Shown here: piece after piece, positions 28,982 through 38,607 of the stretch
How the letters are laid out: the number at the start of each line of letters is the position of its first letter
Numbering within the stretch: the stretch's first letter is position 1
Notes under the pieces: generated by a model
The model's database searches: none
The model's input: only the letters and a program-made list of their open reading frames with translations
What the model was told of the DNA's origin: nothing
Program-made: the position numbers and the translations under genes
Source of the DNA: Acrasis kona
Lineage: Eukaryota; Heterolobosea; Eutetramitea; Acrasida; Acrasidae
Length of the DNA stretch: 64,000 nt
Direction: 5' to 3'
Assembly: GCA_026419775.2 (NCBI GenBank)
Contig: JAOPGA020001632.1
Span: 100,048 to 164,047 of the forward strand

Positions 28982-30403
28982 TTACAGACCAACGCTTGTT
29001 CTGTCCATGTTCTTTATGTTGTTATACTCTGCATATCCGTATTTGTTTCGTTTCGTGTTGTACTTGTCCCTCATTTCGCTTATCCCTAAATTGTGAAAGC
29101 TAGTTGTGGCCCATGGTGCGTTGGAAGTATTGTGTACAGCTTTTTTTGGTTGAGTCATACATGTCACCTTATTTTCAGTTCCGAAGCTCAGAGTATATGT
29201 GGTCTTGTCCTTCAGCATATGGTCTTTTATAGCAGACCCTGATGGTAGACTTGTGCGCAAGTGAGCATCAACCTTGGTGGGTCTAGATGAAATCATCTTG
29301 TTCCTCCTCACTTCCTCTTCCAAATAGTTAGCATCACAAGCTGGCACAACACTACCAATAGATGCAGTAGGCATAATGGCTTTTGGTATAAAACTCGTTC
29401 TTTCGGTAGTTTCTAACAACACACTAGTCCCACTTCCGTAAGGTCCTCCTGTTATATCATTGACATTCTTTCTGTTTGGGGCAATAAAAGGATTATTAGG
29501 TCTGAGGACTCCAGCCACTTTGAAGAAATCTTTATTGGTAGTAGTGTTTTGACCACTATCAGGATGAGTGGAGTAGGGTTTCCTCTTATTTTTATGTCTT
29601 TCTGCATTAGCTGCAGCATGAATACTATTCGAAGGTGCTGAAGTTGGCCTTCTAATATATTTGTTGTTGTATTCGGTGTTTTCCTTCTCTCTCATAACTC
29701 TAGATGTTTGGGGCCTTGCTCCGCTTTTTTGTTGCTCATCTTTAATTTTCATGATTTGCTTCTTCAGTGACATAATTGTATCTTTCTCCTCAATTTTCTT
29801 GAATGCTTTATGTGTCCTCTCCATAACTACTCTATCTGGCGGCTTTTGAATGTTTTTATCGAGTTCAGAAACGGGTAGCATTTTATAGTCTACTCCATAA
29901 GTTGATGGCGGACGAAGACGATTCTGAGTAGTTCTAAACGACGACATGACATCTTTTAAATTATTTATGTCTTGATTTGAAGCATGATTCTTCAGCCATG
30001 AAGCAACTAAATGTATGTACTCGTTTTTTAAGATTCCATGACAATACAACTAAATTATAGATTAGTAAAAAAGCAGATGGTCAATACTTACAGATGCAGT
30101 ACTAAATTTGGAATCGTAGCACGAATTAGATACGTGAACGGTCTTGCCTACAATTACTCTGTACGCATCAAGACTTTTGAGGAGCTCATGAAACTTGTTC
30201 CTCATTGAATCATCACAATTTTCTTTCAGCCATCGATTTAATGGTTTGACTGAATCTGAAACGAACATATCAATGTATGAACTTTTGCTCAGTTTCTCAG
30301 ACAGCGTTCTTCTAATTGGTTTGACATATTTTTTTACGTAAGTCTTGTGTGGCTCAAACTCTGGATTGAAGAACATATACCTCTCACTTATCTGCGTTGT
30401 CAT
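28982..30403 (-). CDS. Hypothetical disordered protein, possibly cytoskeletal
   Basis: Exons 30403-30092 and 30049-28982 (intron 42 nt) give 459 residues. I do not recognise a domain. The N-terminal 130 residues look helical and folded. A short coiled-coil segment follows (KAFKKIEEKDTIMSLKKQIM). The rest is rich in Arg, Pro, Thr, Ser and Asn, with motifs such as RRPTSAPSN and RPQTSR that recur in flagellar and microtubule-associated proteins. The C-terminus has WATTSFHNLGISEMRDKYN. There is no signal peptide or membrane segment. A flagellar or basal-body role is a guess from composition. It is convergent with the membrane protein gene, with 50 nt between stops. Confidence 0.65.
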
Positions 30404-30583
30404 TTCCAGAAGAGTTCTTTATTGTTGTTGTAAAGAACAAGTGTTACAGTTCTTTGTTGTAGAAGCTATTGTATGTATTTTTAAAAAACCGTTATTTGTA
30501 CTAAAAGGGAAGGTCGGGCAGAAGAATTTCGTTTACAATATTGAAGACACAGTTGTTTATGTATTGATTAATTGAACAATCTT

Positions 30584-32702
30584 TTACTTTATTTCCTCGA
30601 TTCTTACAAGAAATCTATTCATAAAATCAATTGTGACGTCATCCACTGTCTTATTGTCGACAAAATCTCGTACAGTTTCTGGAGAGCATTTCGTCAGAAC
30701 AGCAATCAACTTTTTAACTTGAGCGCTCTGCTTGGCGATATCTATATGACGATCCAACACAATCAAGACGTTCAGACAATTAACATTTTCACGACCACAA
30801 GTATACCTGAACTCACACGCTTGGATCATAGACATAAGGACATTTGCACATTCATCCATCATCTCAATGGTGGTCAAGAAGTAGTGATGACTCAGCAACA
30901 GCACATGAAGTCTTTTTAAAAACCGAGCACACGTGACACCCAACATTAACACCAGTTCGGACGTGCGTCTCAAAACACATTTCATTAAAAATGGATCATT
31001 TTCGCTGCTAACAATAGAACAATACTCAACACAATTACAAAATTCTTCCATCACAACCAACAAGTCACTTTCCCTTCTTGGACCATCATGGACTAACTTT
31101 ATAAACTCGATTAAACATTTCAAAGACAAGTCAAGAACGTTAGCATCATTCCTGAAAGACAAACAAGACTTTAAATTAAAAAACAAAACATCATGATAAT
31201 GGACTACATCATTTTTCAAAGCATGTACAAATAAATGTAAAATCATTCTTAATGCACTTGATTTGTTTTCCACTTCATAATCATTCATTAGCTGTAGCAC
31301 GATTGGAAGTAATAGTTCAATGACCTGATGATGAAAGGATGGATACTTTCATGATTAGTTTTAATGAACAGTGTAATTTTGTGCTTACCGAAAGTGATTT
31401 CACAAAGTACTCAAGAACGGGTTGAGACCACTTGTTATCTTTCCAATCGTTGTCCTTCGTGAAAAAGATAGACCTCAAGAACTTTGTAAACGGAATGACT
31501 TGTGGTTCACCTTTCAAATTGTTGGCCAACGAACGTATGGCGGTGGTTGTGTAAATGTGTTCCGACGAGAAAATGTAGTGAAGAAAAGTTTGCTTTGAGA
31601 GTTTTTGAGCAATAAACAAAAGGTGTTTAATAATGGAGTGCGAAGTGGTGTAATCCATTTTTTCGTCTAAAAAGTGTTAGTTTGAATAAAACGTTAATCT
31701 TACCTGTTGTTATTGGTAGTGTCAAGTACTTGGTTACAACATCGGTGACTTGATGTGAGATGTGTGAATCATTGATTGGTACCACAGAGAATGCTCTTTT
31801 GTACATTTTCACTTGCTTTACAAACTCTATTGTAGGATTTTCAAATGAATTCTGTGAATGTTAATAATTGTGTATTTTTAAAAGAACGTACAGCTTCAAG
31901 CAAACTGATTAAAAATGTTTGTAGACAATCAGGTTTCGAAGTGTTCATTAGTATGAATAACTGATCTAGGTGATCACCAATTACTGTTGGTAAGTCCTCC
32001 GAAACATTTATTGAGCCTATCAAGATGCGTCAATAAAAACAAATGGAAGTACTCACCTAAAGTAGTCATCACTTTGTCCAAGTTAGCATAAGGAAGATTT
32101 GTGCGACAGACTAGTGTATGTAAACATTTCAAGAACATTAAAATCTTATTGTTTCCGTCGTGAATGTAATTGTACTTGTCAGGGTCAACAATAAGCTGTG
32201 AGAGCGCAAATTCTAAAACTTCTGGACCTAAATCATGATGCTTTATTGTGACAGACTCCCTAACTTGGTCAAATCCGTCATGAGCCAGAGCGAGCAATGT
32301 GCATGTAGCCTCTAAGCTTATTTGATCTGCGGATGCACATGTTTGGATCGCGTCATTGCATTTTGACATTTCTTCTGCACAAGTCTTTCGTACAAACCAG
32401 CTATCTTCAGACATTGTAAGTTGATAATAAACCCTAACCATTTGGCTAACAATTCTCTCTTTGTGTTCATTGTGTAAAAATGATTTCGATAGAATTTGTA
32501 CAGCCAGCGACCTTAGTTTTTGAAAGTTTGATCTTAATAAAGTCATCATGTAGTGGTGGATTTTCTGAAAAAGACCCGCACTCCGTTCGTCAATTTCATA
32601 TATTAATCTTGTTAATTCATCCTCGTATATTTGTAATTCAAATTGTGGTGTGTTTGGTGGGTACTTTTGGAACAAAGAGGAAACAGTTTGTTCAACTTCC
32701 AT
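30584..32702 (-). CDS. HEAT/ARM-type helical repeat protein, possibly TTI2-like
   Basis: Five exons, 32702-32057, 32016-31892, 31851-31704, 31666-31389 and 31324-30584, give 645 residues; four introns of 37-65 nt all keep the frame. The chain is almost wholly alpha-helical with paired amphipathic helices and no membrane segment. The block LLLPIVLQLMNDYEVENKSS followed by ALRMILHLFVHAL resembles the region of TELO2-interacting protein 2 (TTI2), part of the TTT complex that folds PIKK kinases such as TOR and ATM. The late segment MMDECANVLMSMIQACEFR also fits. The match is by eye, so another HEAT-repeat protein is possible. It is upstream and codirectional with the disordered protein gene, 180 nt apart. 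Confidence 0.65.
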
Positions 32703-33646
32703 ACTTTACAAAAGATGTTCATGTGAAACTTTGGGACCAATTCACGCAAAGATGATTAAGATCCTGACCTGGATCCTGCAGCCAAACGAACCTAAATGTA
32801 ATTGAATAAGCATAATTGAAGTAACTTGACAATTGAATTAACTTCGAGACATCTTTGCAAGAATGGGCGACAAACATTTTGAAAGTTAATTTTTAAAAGG
32901 TACTATGGGGTACTCAATGCAATACAATCTTGTTGTCGGTTTAGAACACATAGTTCAAAATAGAATTACTAGATAATGTTACGAAGAAATTATTACTTTA
33001 ATATCTACAGTATAGCATATACATTTCTCAAAGCTCTTCACCGTAACATCGAAAGCCAAAACTTCGTGTGATTCCCAAGACTTAAAATTTGACTAATCGG
33101 ACTCCTTCTCTTGCATGAATTTACCCCGGTGCTGGAGATATCTGTCTTCTTCTCAATTGTTTGCATGGTGTGTTGTGTTTGTATAAAATTATATTTTGAT
33201 GCTGCTCACAAATTCACAATCCTTTTTAAGCTGATCAGCGGGATATCGGTTGTATCACACGTTTGAGATACAGTTTACAAGCAACATCACCGCTAAAAGT
33301 CTTAATTAAAAATAGTTCCTGTATGTTAATAGACTTGAGCTGAAATCAGATCAAGATTTGTTGTAAACACTATCTCTTTTGCAAAAAATAGAATTTTTAT
33401 TATTTTTAGTCATCAACTTTTGGTAGGCCTAATTCCGAATCTCTATTACGTGCAACATGTTACTCATTCACTCGGATGTTATTCATTCCCTCACAATTAT
33501 GATAGATTTCGATTTATACATCTTCCAACACTGTGCAACATGTCAATGTCCGTAAAAGCTGTTGTAAGATTGCCATAATAATATAAGAACGTATTTTTGA
33601 GACTTGATAAGAAAGCACCATTTGCATTCTTCCAAGGATACTTACA
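32703..33646. other. Gene-poor stretch upstream of the permuted tRNA-like locus
   Basis: No coding frame of note on either strand. The sequence is A/T-rich with frequent stops. The last 12 nt before the tRNA-like locus include AGGAT (33635-33639), which can pair with ATCCT at 33731-33735. CCATTTGC at 33619-33626 is the reverse complement of the 3' half's GCAAA plus TGG. No other RNA gene is recognised. Confidence 0.5.
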
Positions 33647-33720
33647 GCAAATTTAAATGGTCGTCAGTTCGAGCCTGACCTCGTCTTCGGACGTGTAGCT
33701 CAGAACGGTAGAGCGTTTGC
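33647..33720 (+). tRNA. Candidate circularly permuted tRNA gene (3' half upstream of 5' half)
   Basis: The upstream block is a tRNA 3' half: GCAAA (33647-33651), then GGTC, a perfect T arm GTCAG-TTCGAGC-CTGAC (33663-33679), then acceptor strand CTCGTC (33680-33685). After a UUCG linker comes a tRNA 5' half: acceptor strand GACGTG, T8-A9, a perfect D arm GCTC-AGAACGGTA-GAGC with A14, G15, G18-G19 and A21 in place (33698-33714), then TTTGC (33716-33720). TTTGC pairs with the distant GCAAA as an anticodon stem. Acceptor strands pair with one mismatch. Flanking AGGAT and ATCCT can extend the helix. Neither half has its normal partner in the usual order. B box and A box are both intact. Weak points: no U at position 33 in any register, about 6 extra nt before the T arm, and no certain anticodon. 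Confidence 0.5.
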
Positions 33721-33743
33721 AACATTACGGATCCTGTTATGTA

Positions 33744-33749
33744 TTTTTT
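33744..33749 (+). terminator. RNA polymerase III terminator (six T)
   Basis: A run of six T lies 24 nt after the last paired base of the permuted tRNA-like locus, as expected if that locus is transcribed by Pol III on the plus strand. Confidence 0.55.
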
Positions 33750-34306
33750 ATAACAATTTTATGATACCCATCCAAGCATGTTTCCATTTATCGGCAGACT
33801 GTAGAGACCAACACTGTTTTTTAAACTCGAAAGTAAGTGAATACTATAAATGTTATCATCATCAATGGTAATCTAGCAGCCACGCATATTAAGAGTATGC
33901 ATTGATGAATAGATGCTGCATTGATGAATTCATCGCAACCTTCCATGTCAAGAGATTGTATTCCTCAGTGGATGGAGGGAAGTTGCAGACATTGTATTAG
34001 ATAACAAATAATTTATTAAATGCAGCGAACATTTGCGGATCAGAATCTTGAATACCACTCGAATCATCCTTGATAATAATTTGATTGTTTTTCCTGCAAC
34101 GTCCTCCATCACGTTATTTTGGCAGTGTTCTTTCCTGTCTCTCCTTCAATTTTAGTTACACGCGAGCTCAAGTTTGTCTGTATATGTAGAAAAACGACCA
34201 TATCATTTCTGATCGAATGGAATTTATCACCTCTCAAGGGTTAACAATTAAACTGTACACCAAAATCGGTCACTTTTATGTACAAAATTACATTTATTCA
34301 CAAGCT
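33750..34306. other. Gene-poor stretch with a short direct repeat
   Basis: No gene is seen. The 13-mer TGCATTGATGAAT occurs twice about 22 nt apart (near 33898 and 33920), and the second copy runs into the 12-nt palindrome GATGAATTCATC. The stretch otherwise looks like plain A/T-rich spacer. Confidence 0.45.
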
Positions 34307-35857
34307 TCAAATGTTGGGTTTATATTTTTTGTTATGTAAGGGAGGTGTTTCGACTCGCTTCCGCTTTGCTCCTTCCTCTTGTTCTAATTCCCCACTACTG
34401 TCTAGAATGACCGGTGTAAACATCTTACCTGGGGTGATGTTTACTTCAGTCGATCTATACTTGTATATATCTATCCAACAACATATTGCTGTTAGAAATG
34501 CTTTCTTCTCAAATAAAACTGCAGAATGGAAAGGTGTAAAACCAAAATAATCTGTATCTAGTAACATCTGAAAAATTGCATCAAACCCTAGTGCTGCCAT
34601 TATAAATCTACTAATCTCAAGGTTTCCAAATGTGAAGCAGGTGTGCATTATGTTCCTCCCAAAGTTGTCCTTATTATGTAAACATGCAGAGAGGAATGCA
34701 CTGAAGTCCTCTGTCTTCAGCCGGTATATCCCAGCAAGGTCGTTGTTTAGGCAGCATTGCTGCACTGGCGATTGACCCATGGCATTGGTATCCAAGTCTG
34801 TAATAGTTTCATCGGATAGGTCGACATCATAACTTGTTTCATCATATGTCCTGCAAAAAACGCTGTTGAAAGACCTTTTGTATAGCACACTATTCGTACT
34901 ATTTTGAATAAATTTCAAAACTATCAGATTAGGCTTTACATTATGGTCGCACAATTGAATTTTGAATGGTATTGTAACCACTACAATACCACAATCAAAA
35001 ACTTCAATCTCTCTTGAATTATCGATATATACAATCTTAAAAGGATTGGAATTTGAGCAGTGGTTGTATCCTTCCTCTGCAATCCAATCATAATTACTAA
35101 GGAAGTCGTCGATATTGTCGCTAGATATAGTAGGAATATTGAAAGTGATGACGGACTTATAGGTTTTGTTTATTACAATCTCATCAGAGCAAGGAATGTA
35201 TACAGAAATCAAGAGGGGAGTTTTTTTGTTATTAACGGTGCCGCTAAGGTCTATTAAATCATCATAAAGTGCATACTTGTTTTTTCGCAAAAAAGTCTCT
35301 ATTGATACATATTGTACTCGAGATTTTAAAGCTGCCATACTTTGGAAATTTCCTAGGCTCAAATTTAAGTGGATGTCAGCGCTGCAAGCCTTGAAAACCG
35401 ATGGTATCATAAAGCTTATAGAAGCAGGAGTCACTCTGTGTATAGTGCAGTTCTCTTCTGATTCATTTATAGTTAGCGAAATGTCTTGAGGGCTCCGAAT
35501 GTTAATGTCGTTAACTGAGATGGTTGCAACTATCCCGCCACAGACTGGAAACAGATCCAAATCGATGCGTTCAATTTCTGCGGTATATAATGATCTTTTG
35601 TTGAGCTTCAGCCGTGTTGCTGGTATTGTAGATGATAAAAATTTTGATAGCTCGAAAAGTAATGTATCCCAGTCACAGTCATAATGTGAGCCATATTTGA
35701 GGAATTTGTTTATTATCGTGTGCATCAACGCCAATGTAACATTTGTCCGTGGTCTTTCCTTTTCACACGGTGCTGTCCTAAAGTTATGTGTATTCACTTT
35801 CGAATGATCTTCTCGAGATATCAACCGATTAACTTCTTGTGCATGTAAAATAGGCAT
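34307..35857 (-). CDS. Hypothetical protein with C-terminal ankyrin-like repeats
   Basis: A 516-residue single-exon protein from the ATG at 35857. The C-terminal 130 residues hold two ankyrin-like repeats (DNFGRNIMHTCFTFGNLEIS and DYFGFTPFHSAVLFEKKAFL). The middle is beta-rich with patterns such as VTPASISFMIPSVF that recall IPT/TIG immunoglobulin-like folds, so an IPT-ankyrin order like that of CAMTA or Rel-type factors is conceivable. I cannot show a DNA-binding domain. The C-terminus is basic (KRKRVETPP), fitting a nuclear localisation signal. A perfect E2F-type motif lies about 75 nt upstream of the start. Function is unknown. Confidence 0.65.
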   Translation of the reverse strand: MPILHAQEVNRLISREDHSKVNTHNFRTAPCEKERPRTNVTLALMHTIINKFLKYGSHYDCDWDTLLFELSKFLSSTIPATRLKLNKRSLYTAEIERIDLDLFPVCGGIVATISVNDINIRSPQDISLTINESEENCTIHRVTPASISFMIPSVFKACSADIHLNLSLGNFQSMAALKSRVQYVSIETFLRKNKYALYDDLIDLSGTVNNKKTPLLISVYIPCSDEIVINKTYKSVITFNIPTISSDNIDDFLSNYDWIAEEGYNHCSNSNPFKIVYIDNSREIEVFDCGIVVVTIPFKIQLCDHNVKPNLIVLKFIQNSTNSVLYKRSFNSVFCRTYDETSYDVDLSDETITDLDTNAMGQSPVQQCCLNNDLAGIYRLKTEDFSAFLSACLHNKDNFGRNIMHTCFTFGNLEISRFIMAALGFDAIFQMLLDTDYFGFTPFHSAVLFEKKAFLTAICCWIDIYKYRSTEVNITPGKMFTPVILDSSGELEQEEGAKRKRVETPPLHNKKYKPNI

Positions 35858-35929
35858 TACACAGTAATGAATAATGGTTTGCTTCCCTTATTGGTCAAAT
35901 TTTATATTATTAGCACATATTGATGGCTC

Positions 35930-35938
35930 GGCGCCAAA
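35930..35938 (-). promoter_or_regulatory. E2F-type motif TTTGGCGCC
   Basis: Read on the minus strand this is TTTGGCGCC, a full match to the E2F/DP consensus TTTSSCGC. It lies in the presumed promoter of the ankyrin-like gene that starts at 35857, 73 nt away. Binding is not proven. Confidence 0.45.
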
Positions 35939-36069
35939 TAATAATACGGTTGATTATGTCATAGAACCGTTAGTTGATGCCTGTTGCTAGACAACCACAA
36001 CAACTTGCAACACGCATATTCCTACTGTAACTCCTACCCTATAGGATTGTGCACGAAGCATTAATGGCA

Positions 36070-36150
36070 ATCAACCATGGTCACTATACACACATCAGAG
36101 TGGCAGATCGAAACAGTGGTAACATTACCTTATTTGCAGGTACAGGAATT
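36070..36150 (+). pseudogene. Relic of an NHL-type propeller repeat
   Basis: A short plus-strand frame reads HIRVADRNSGNITLFAGTG, the pattern of one NHL beta-propeller blade. There is no start codon of its own, no second blade and no gene around it, so it is a remnant of a longer gene. It sits next to a WD40 relic on the opposite strand. Confidence 0.4.
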
Positions 36151-36279
36151 TATTTCTGTCCTGGGACAATGGTCGACTTGATGGAAACGCAACAATCGCA
36201 ACAAACATTCACATTGTTTTGCCAAAGAAGGTTTTTATTGCATCGCCATTTCCTTAGTTTATGCAACCAATCATCTGCA

Positions 36280-36545
36280 CTAAAGTGCCCAGATTTCAAT
36301 AGTCTTATCATAACTACCACTAACTAATCTACCATCAATCAGTATTGAGAGTGATATAACACATCTATTGCGACGATTCATTGCAACACACTGCCTACTT
36401 GTCACATCCCAAATCTTGATAGTGTTGTCAAGACCACTCGCAATCCTTCTATCGCAAACTTTTGTAAGCGAATAAATACCATCAAAGTCAATGTTTCAAT
36501 CGATTTATCTCCACTACATTCCAAATGTTAATGGGTTTTAAGAAA
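36280..36545 (-). pseudogene. Relic of a WD40-repeat gene (C-terminal end)
   Basis: On the minus strand the frame reads RRIASGLDNTIKIWDVTSRQ and then RLVSGSYDKTIEIWAL before a stop (36282-36280). These are two WD40 blades with their conserved SG-D-TI-IWD patterns. Further upstream, PINIWNVVEINRLKH is a third blade, but a stop (TGA) and a frame change lie between it and the others near 36495. There is no promoter-proximal part. This is a decayed 3' end of a WD40 gene. Confidence 0.65.
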
Positions 36546-36757
36546 AAGGAAAGGGGTAGTCGCCCTACATAGCAACGGTCTACTTTTTTTGAAATCCATT
36601 TGTTAAATTTATGTGCTCTTCGTCAATTTTTGTTTGTCGCTTGATGCTTCCATGGCGAATTTGAAGCCATTGATAATGTTAATGTAACTTGACATACATC
36701 GGCATGGTTACATTTATTGGTGGCGTAACCGTGACTCAATTCGAATTTGTTGTAAAG

Positions 36758-38410
36758 ATGTTGAGATTTTTATCACGCAGACATGCAGCAAGCAGGACCA
36801 TTTTTAATTCGATTATAAAACCCACAACATCGATTCGTACCTTTATCAATGAATTCCATACTGCACGGTATTGTATTTCAAAAAAAAGATTTACGGAAGC
36901 TGCCGACCACATTCATTCGGTTCGACATGACCTTCCACCAAAAGAATTCACAATAATCATGAAACAGTTGTTCGATGTTGGAGAGACCAAAATCGCAATA
37001 GCATTATACGAAAGATATCCCCACACCGACATTGTCTTATACCGAGTAATAGTCAAGATGCTCTTAGAACTGGGTCGGGAAGATGAAGCCACGGACATTA
37101 TTAAATCAACGAACCGAACAGCTGAGATGAAAAATGACATTCAAGTGTTCACAACTTTGATTAATCACTTCGCAAAACAAAGCCATAGACAAAAAGAAAC
37201 ATTAGACTTGGTTGCTTTTGTTTTAGATCCCAAAAATCGTTTCGAGTTGGACACCTTTTTCTATAAAGCCATCTTAAAAGTTTACTTGCAAAACAATCGA
37301 TTCGAGGAAGCCAAACAAATAGCCGACAATTTTATCGACGACGACACTGAGCATTTTACCATCGCTCGAGGATACTTTAACATTAAAAACTTTTCGGAAG
37401 CCGCCAAATACGTCGAGTCACGTCTCGATAAAATTCCAGCAAAAGAATTCACAGTAATTTTAAAAACATTATGTGAGAATGGAGAAATTGATTCTTCAAT
37501 CAATCTTTTCAAAAAGTATCCTCAACATGACGATGTCATCATGTACCGAACAATGATTAATTTGCTCTTAAAATTGAATCGGGAACGTCAAGTCAAAGAA
37601 ATCATGGACATAATGAATAAAAATGAAAAAACAAAAAATGACATTGAGGTGTATACTGTCTTGATTAATCATCTTTCAAAACAAAAATTCAAACAACATG
37701 AAGCAAATGATATGATTCGTTTTGTAATGAATCCTGAAAATGATTTTAAAAAAAATGCTCATTTTTACAATGTTCTTTTGACTATTTATATAAAAAATAA
37801 AAAAATTGAAGAAGCTAAAGAAATTATTCAAGTTATGCTTGAGAAAGGTTCTGTAGTTGATGTATATGTTGTTTCTAACATTATAAAAATTACACTACAA
37901 TCTGAAGGGTTATCTGATACATTAGATTTTACAAAAAAACTTTATGCGAAGAATATCAAAATTAATATCAATCATTTTAGTTTTTTAATAGAATATTGTT
38001 TTGACCATAATGAAATTGAAAGACTAAGGGATATATTGTCTTTTATGCAAGAGTGTAATGAGGTTCCTAACCAATACACTGCCGCTATATTGCTCTCTAA
38101 ATTTAATTATAGAAAAATGTACAAAGAAGCAATTAATGCTTATTTGGATCTGAACTCAATGGGTTTGGAAAAATTACAAGAGGGTAACATAATTCATCTA
38201 TGTAGGTCCGTACTTTCCAGCGAAGAATTTGATATTAAGAGAACAGTCAAGATTATGAAAAAGTTGAATTATAAGATTGATAATAATGTTCTGCTATCTG
38301 TTATGCAAAGTGCATATGAGCGTGGAGAGATTGATAAAGAAAAGTTTTTTAAATTTGAAGCAGAATTGAATGGAAAAGAGGACTTTAATGTTAACAAGAC
38401 AAATAATTAA
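36758..38410 (+). CDS. Pentatricopeptide-repeat (PPR) protein, probably mitochondrial
   Basis: A 550-residue protein made of about 14 tandem 35-residue helical hairpins. Typical repeat parts are TIALYERYPHTDIVLYRVIV, then EVYTVLINHLSKQKFKQHEA, then AHFYNVLLTIYIKNKKIEEA. PPR proteins bind organellar RNA and guide its processing, editing or translation. The start at 36758 is chosen because MLRFLSRRHAASRTIF is an arginine-rich, acid-free presequence of mitochondrial type; the frame extends upstream to an ATG at 36704 as well. The second half (from about 37600) is much richer in A, with runs of Lys and Asn codons, than the first, so base composition shifts inside the gene. No editing-type E/DYW domain is present. 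Confidence 0.88.
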   Translation: MLRFLSRRHAASRTIFNSIIKPTTSIRTFINEFHTARYCISKKRFTEAADHIHSVRHDLPPKEFTIIMKQLFDVGETKIAIALYERYPHTDIVLYRVIVKMLLELGREDEATDIIKSTNRTAEMKNDIQVFTTLINHFAKQSHRQKETLDLVAFVLDPKNRFELDTFFYKAILKVYLQNNRFEEAKQIADNFIDDDTEHFTIARGYFNIKNFSEAAKYVESRLDKIPAKEFTVILKTLCENGEIDSSINLFKKYPQHDDVIMYRTMINLLLKLNRERQVKEIMDIMNKNEKTKNDIEVYTVLINHLSKQKFKQHEANDMIRFVMNPENDFKKNAHFYNVLLTIYIKNKKIEEAKEIIQVMLEKGSVVDVYVVSNIIKITLQSEGLSDTLDFTKKLYAKNIKININHFSFLIEYCFDHNEIERLRDILSFMQECNEVPNQYTAAILLSKFNYRKMYKEAINAYLDLNSMGLEKLQEGNIIHLCRSVLSSEEFDIKRTVKIMKKLNYKIDNNVLLSVMQSAYERGEIDKEKFFKFEAELNGKEDFNVNKTNN

Positions 38411-38607
38411 CCAAAACAATCTGTTTTTGTTAACAATAAACTACATGTGCTTTTTCTTAACTAGCATTAGTTGTATTTTGACCACCTTTAAATAATCCGT
38501 TAGTGAATCTCGAATCCCGAGCTGTCACAAATGTGATATTACAAAATCCTATAAATAGCAAGCGGAAACACAAGCAACAAACATACTCCGATAATTATAT
38601 ACAAACA

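Noticed and set aside
30345-31196. Plus-strand frames of 76-115 codons
   Set aside because: They overlap exons of two minus-strand genes whose spliced models keep frame and show consistent helical patterns.
33608-33685. A normal-order tRNA using AGACTTG and TTTGC just upstream of the 3' half
   Set aside because: The acceptor would have two mismatches and only 14 nt remain for the D arm, with no D-stem; the downstream 5' half has a perfect D arm.
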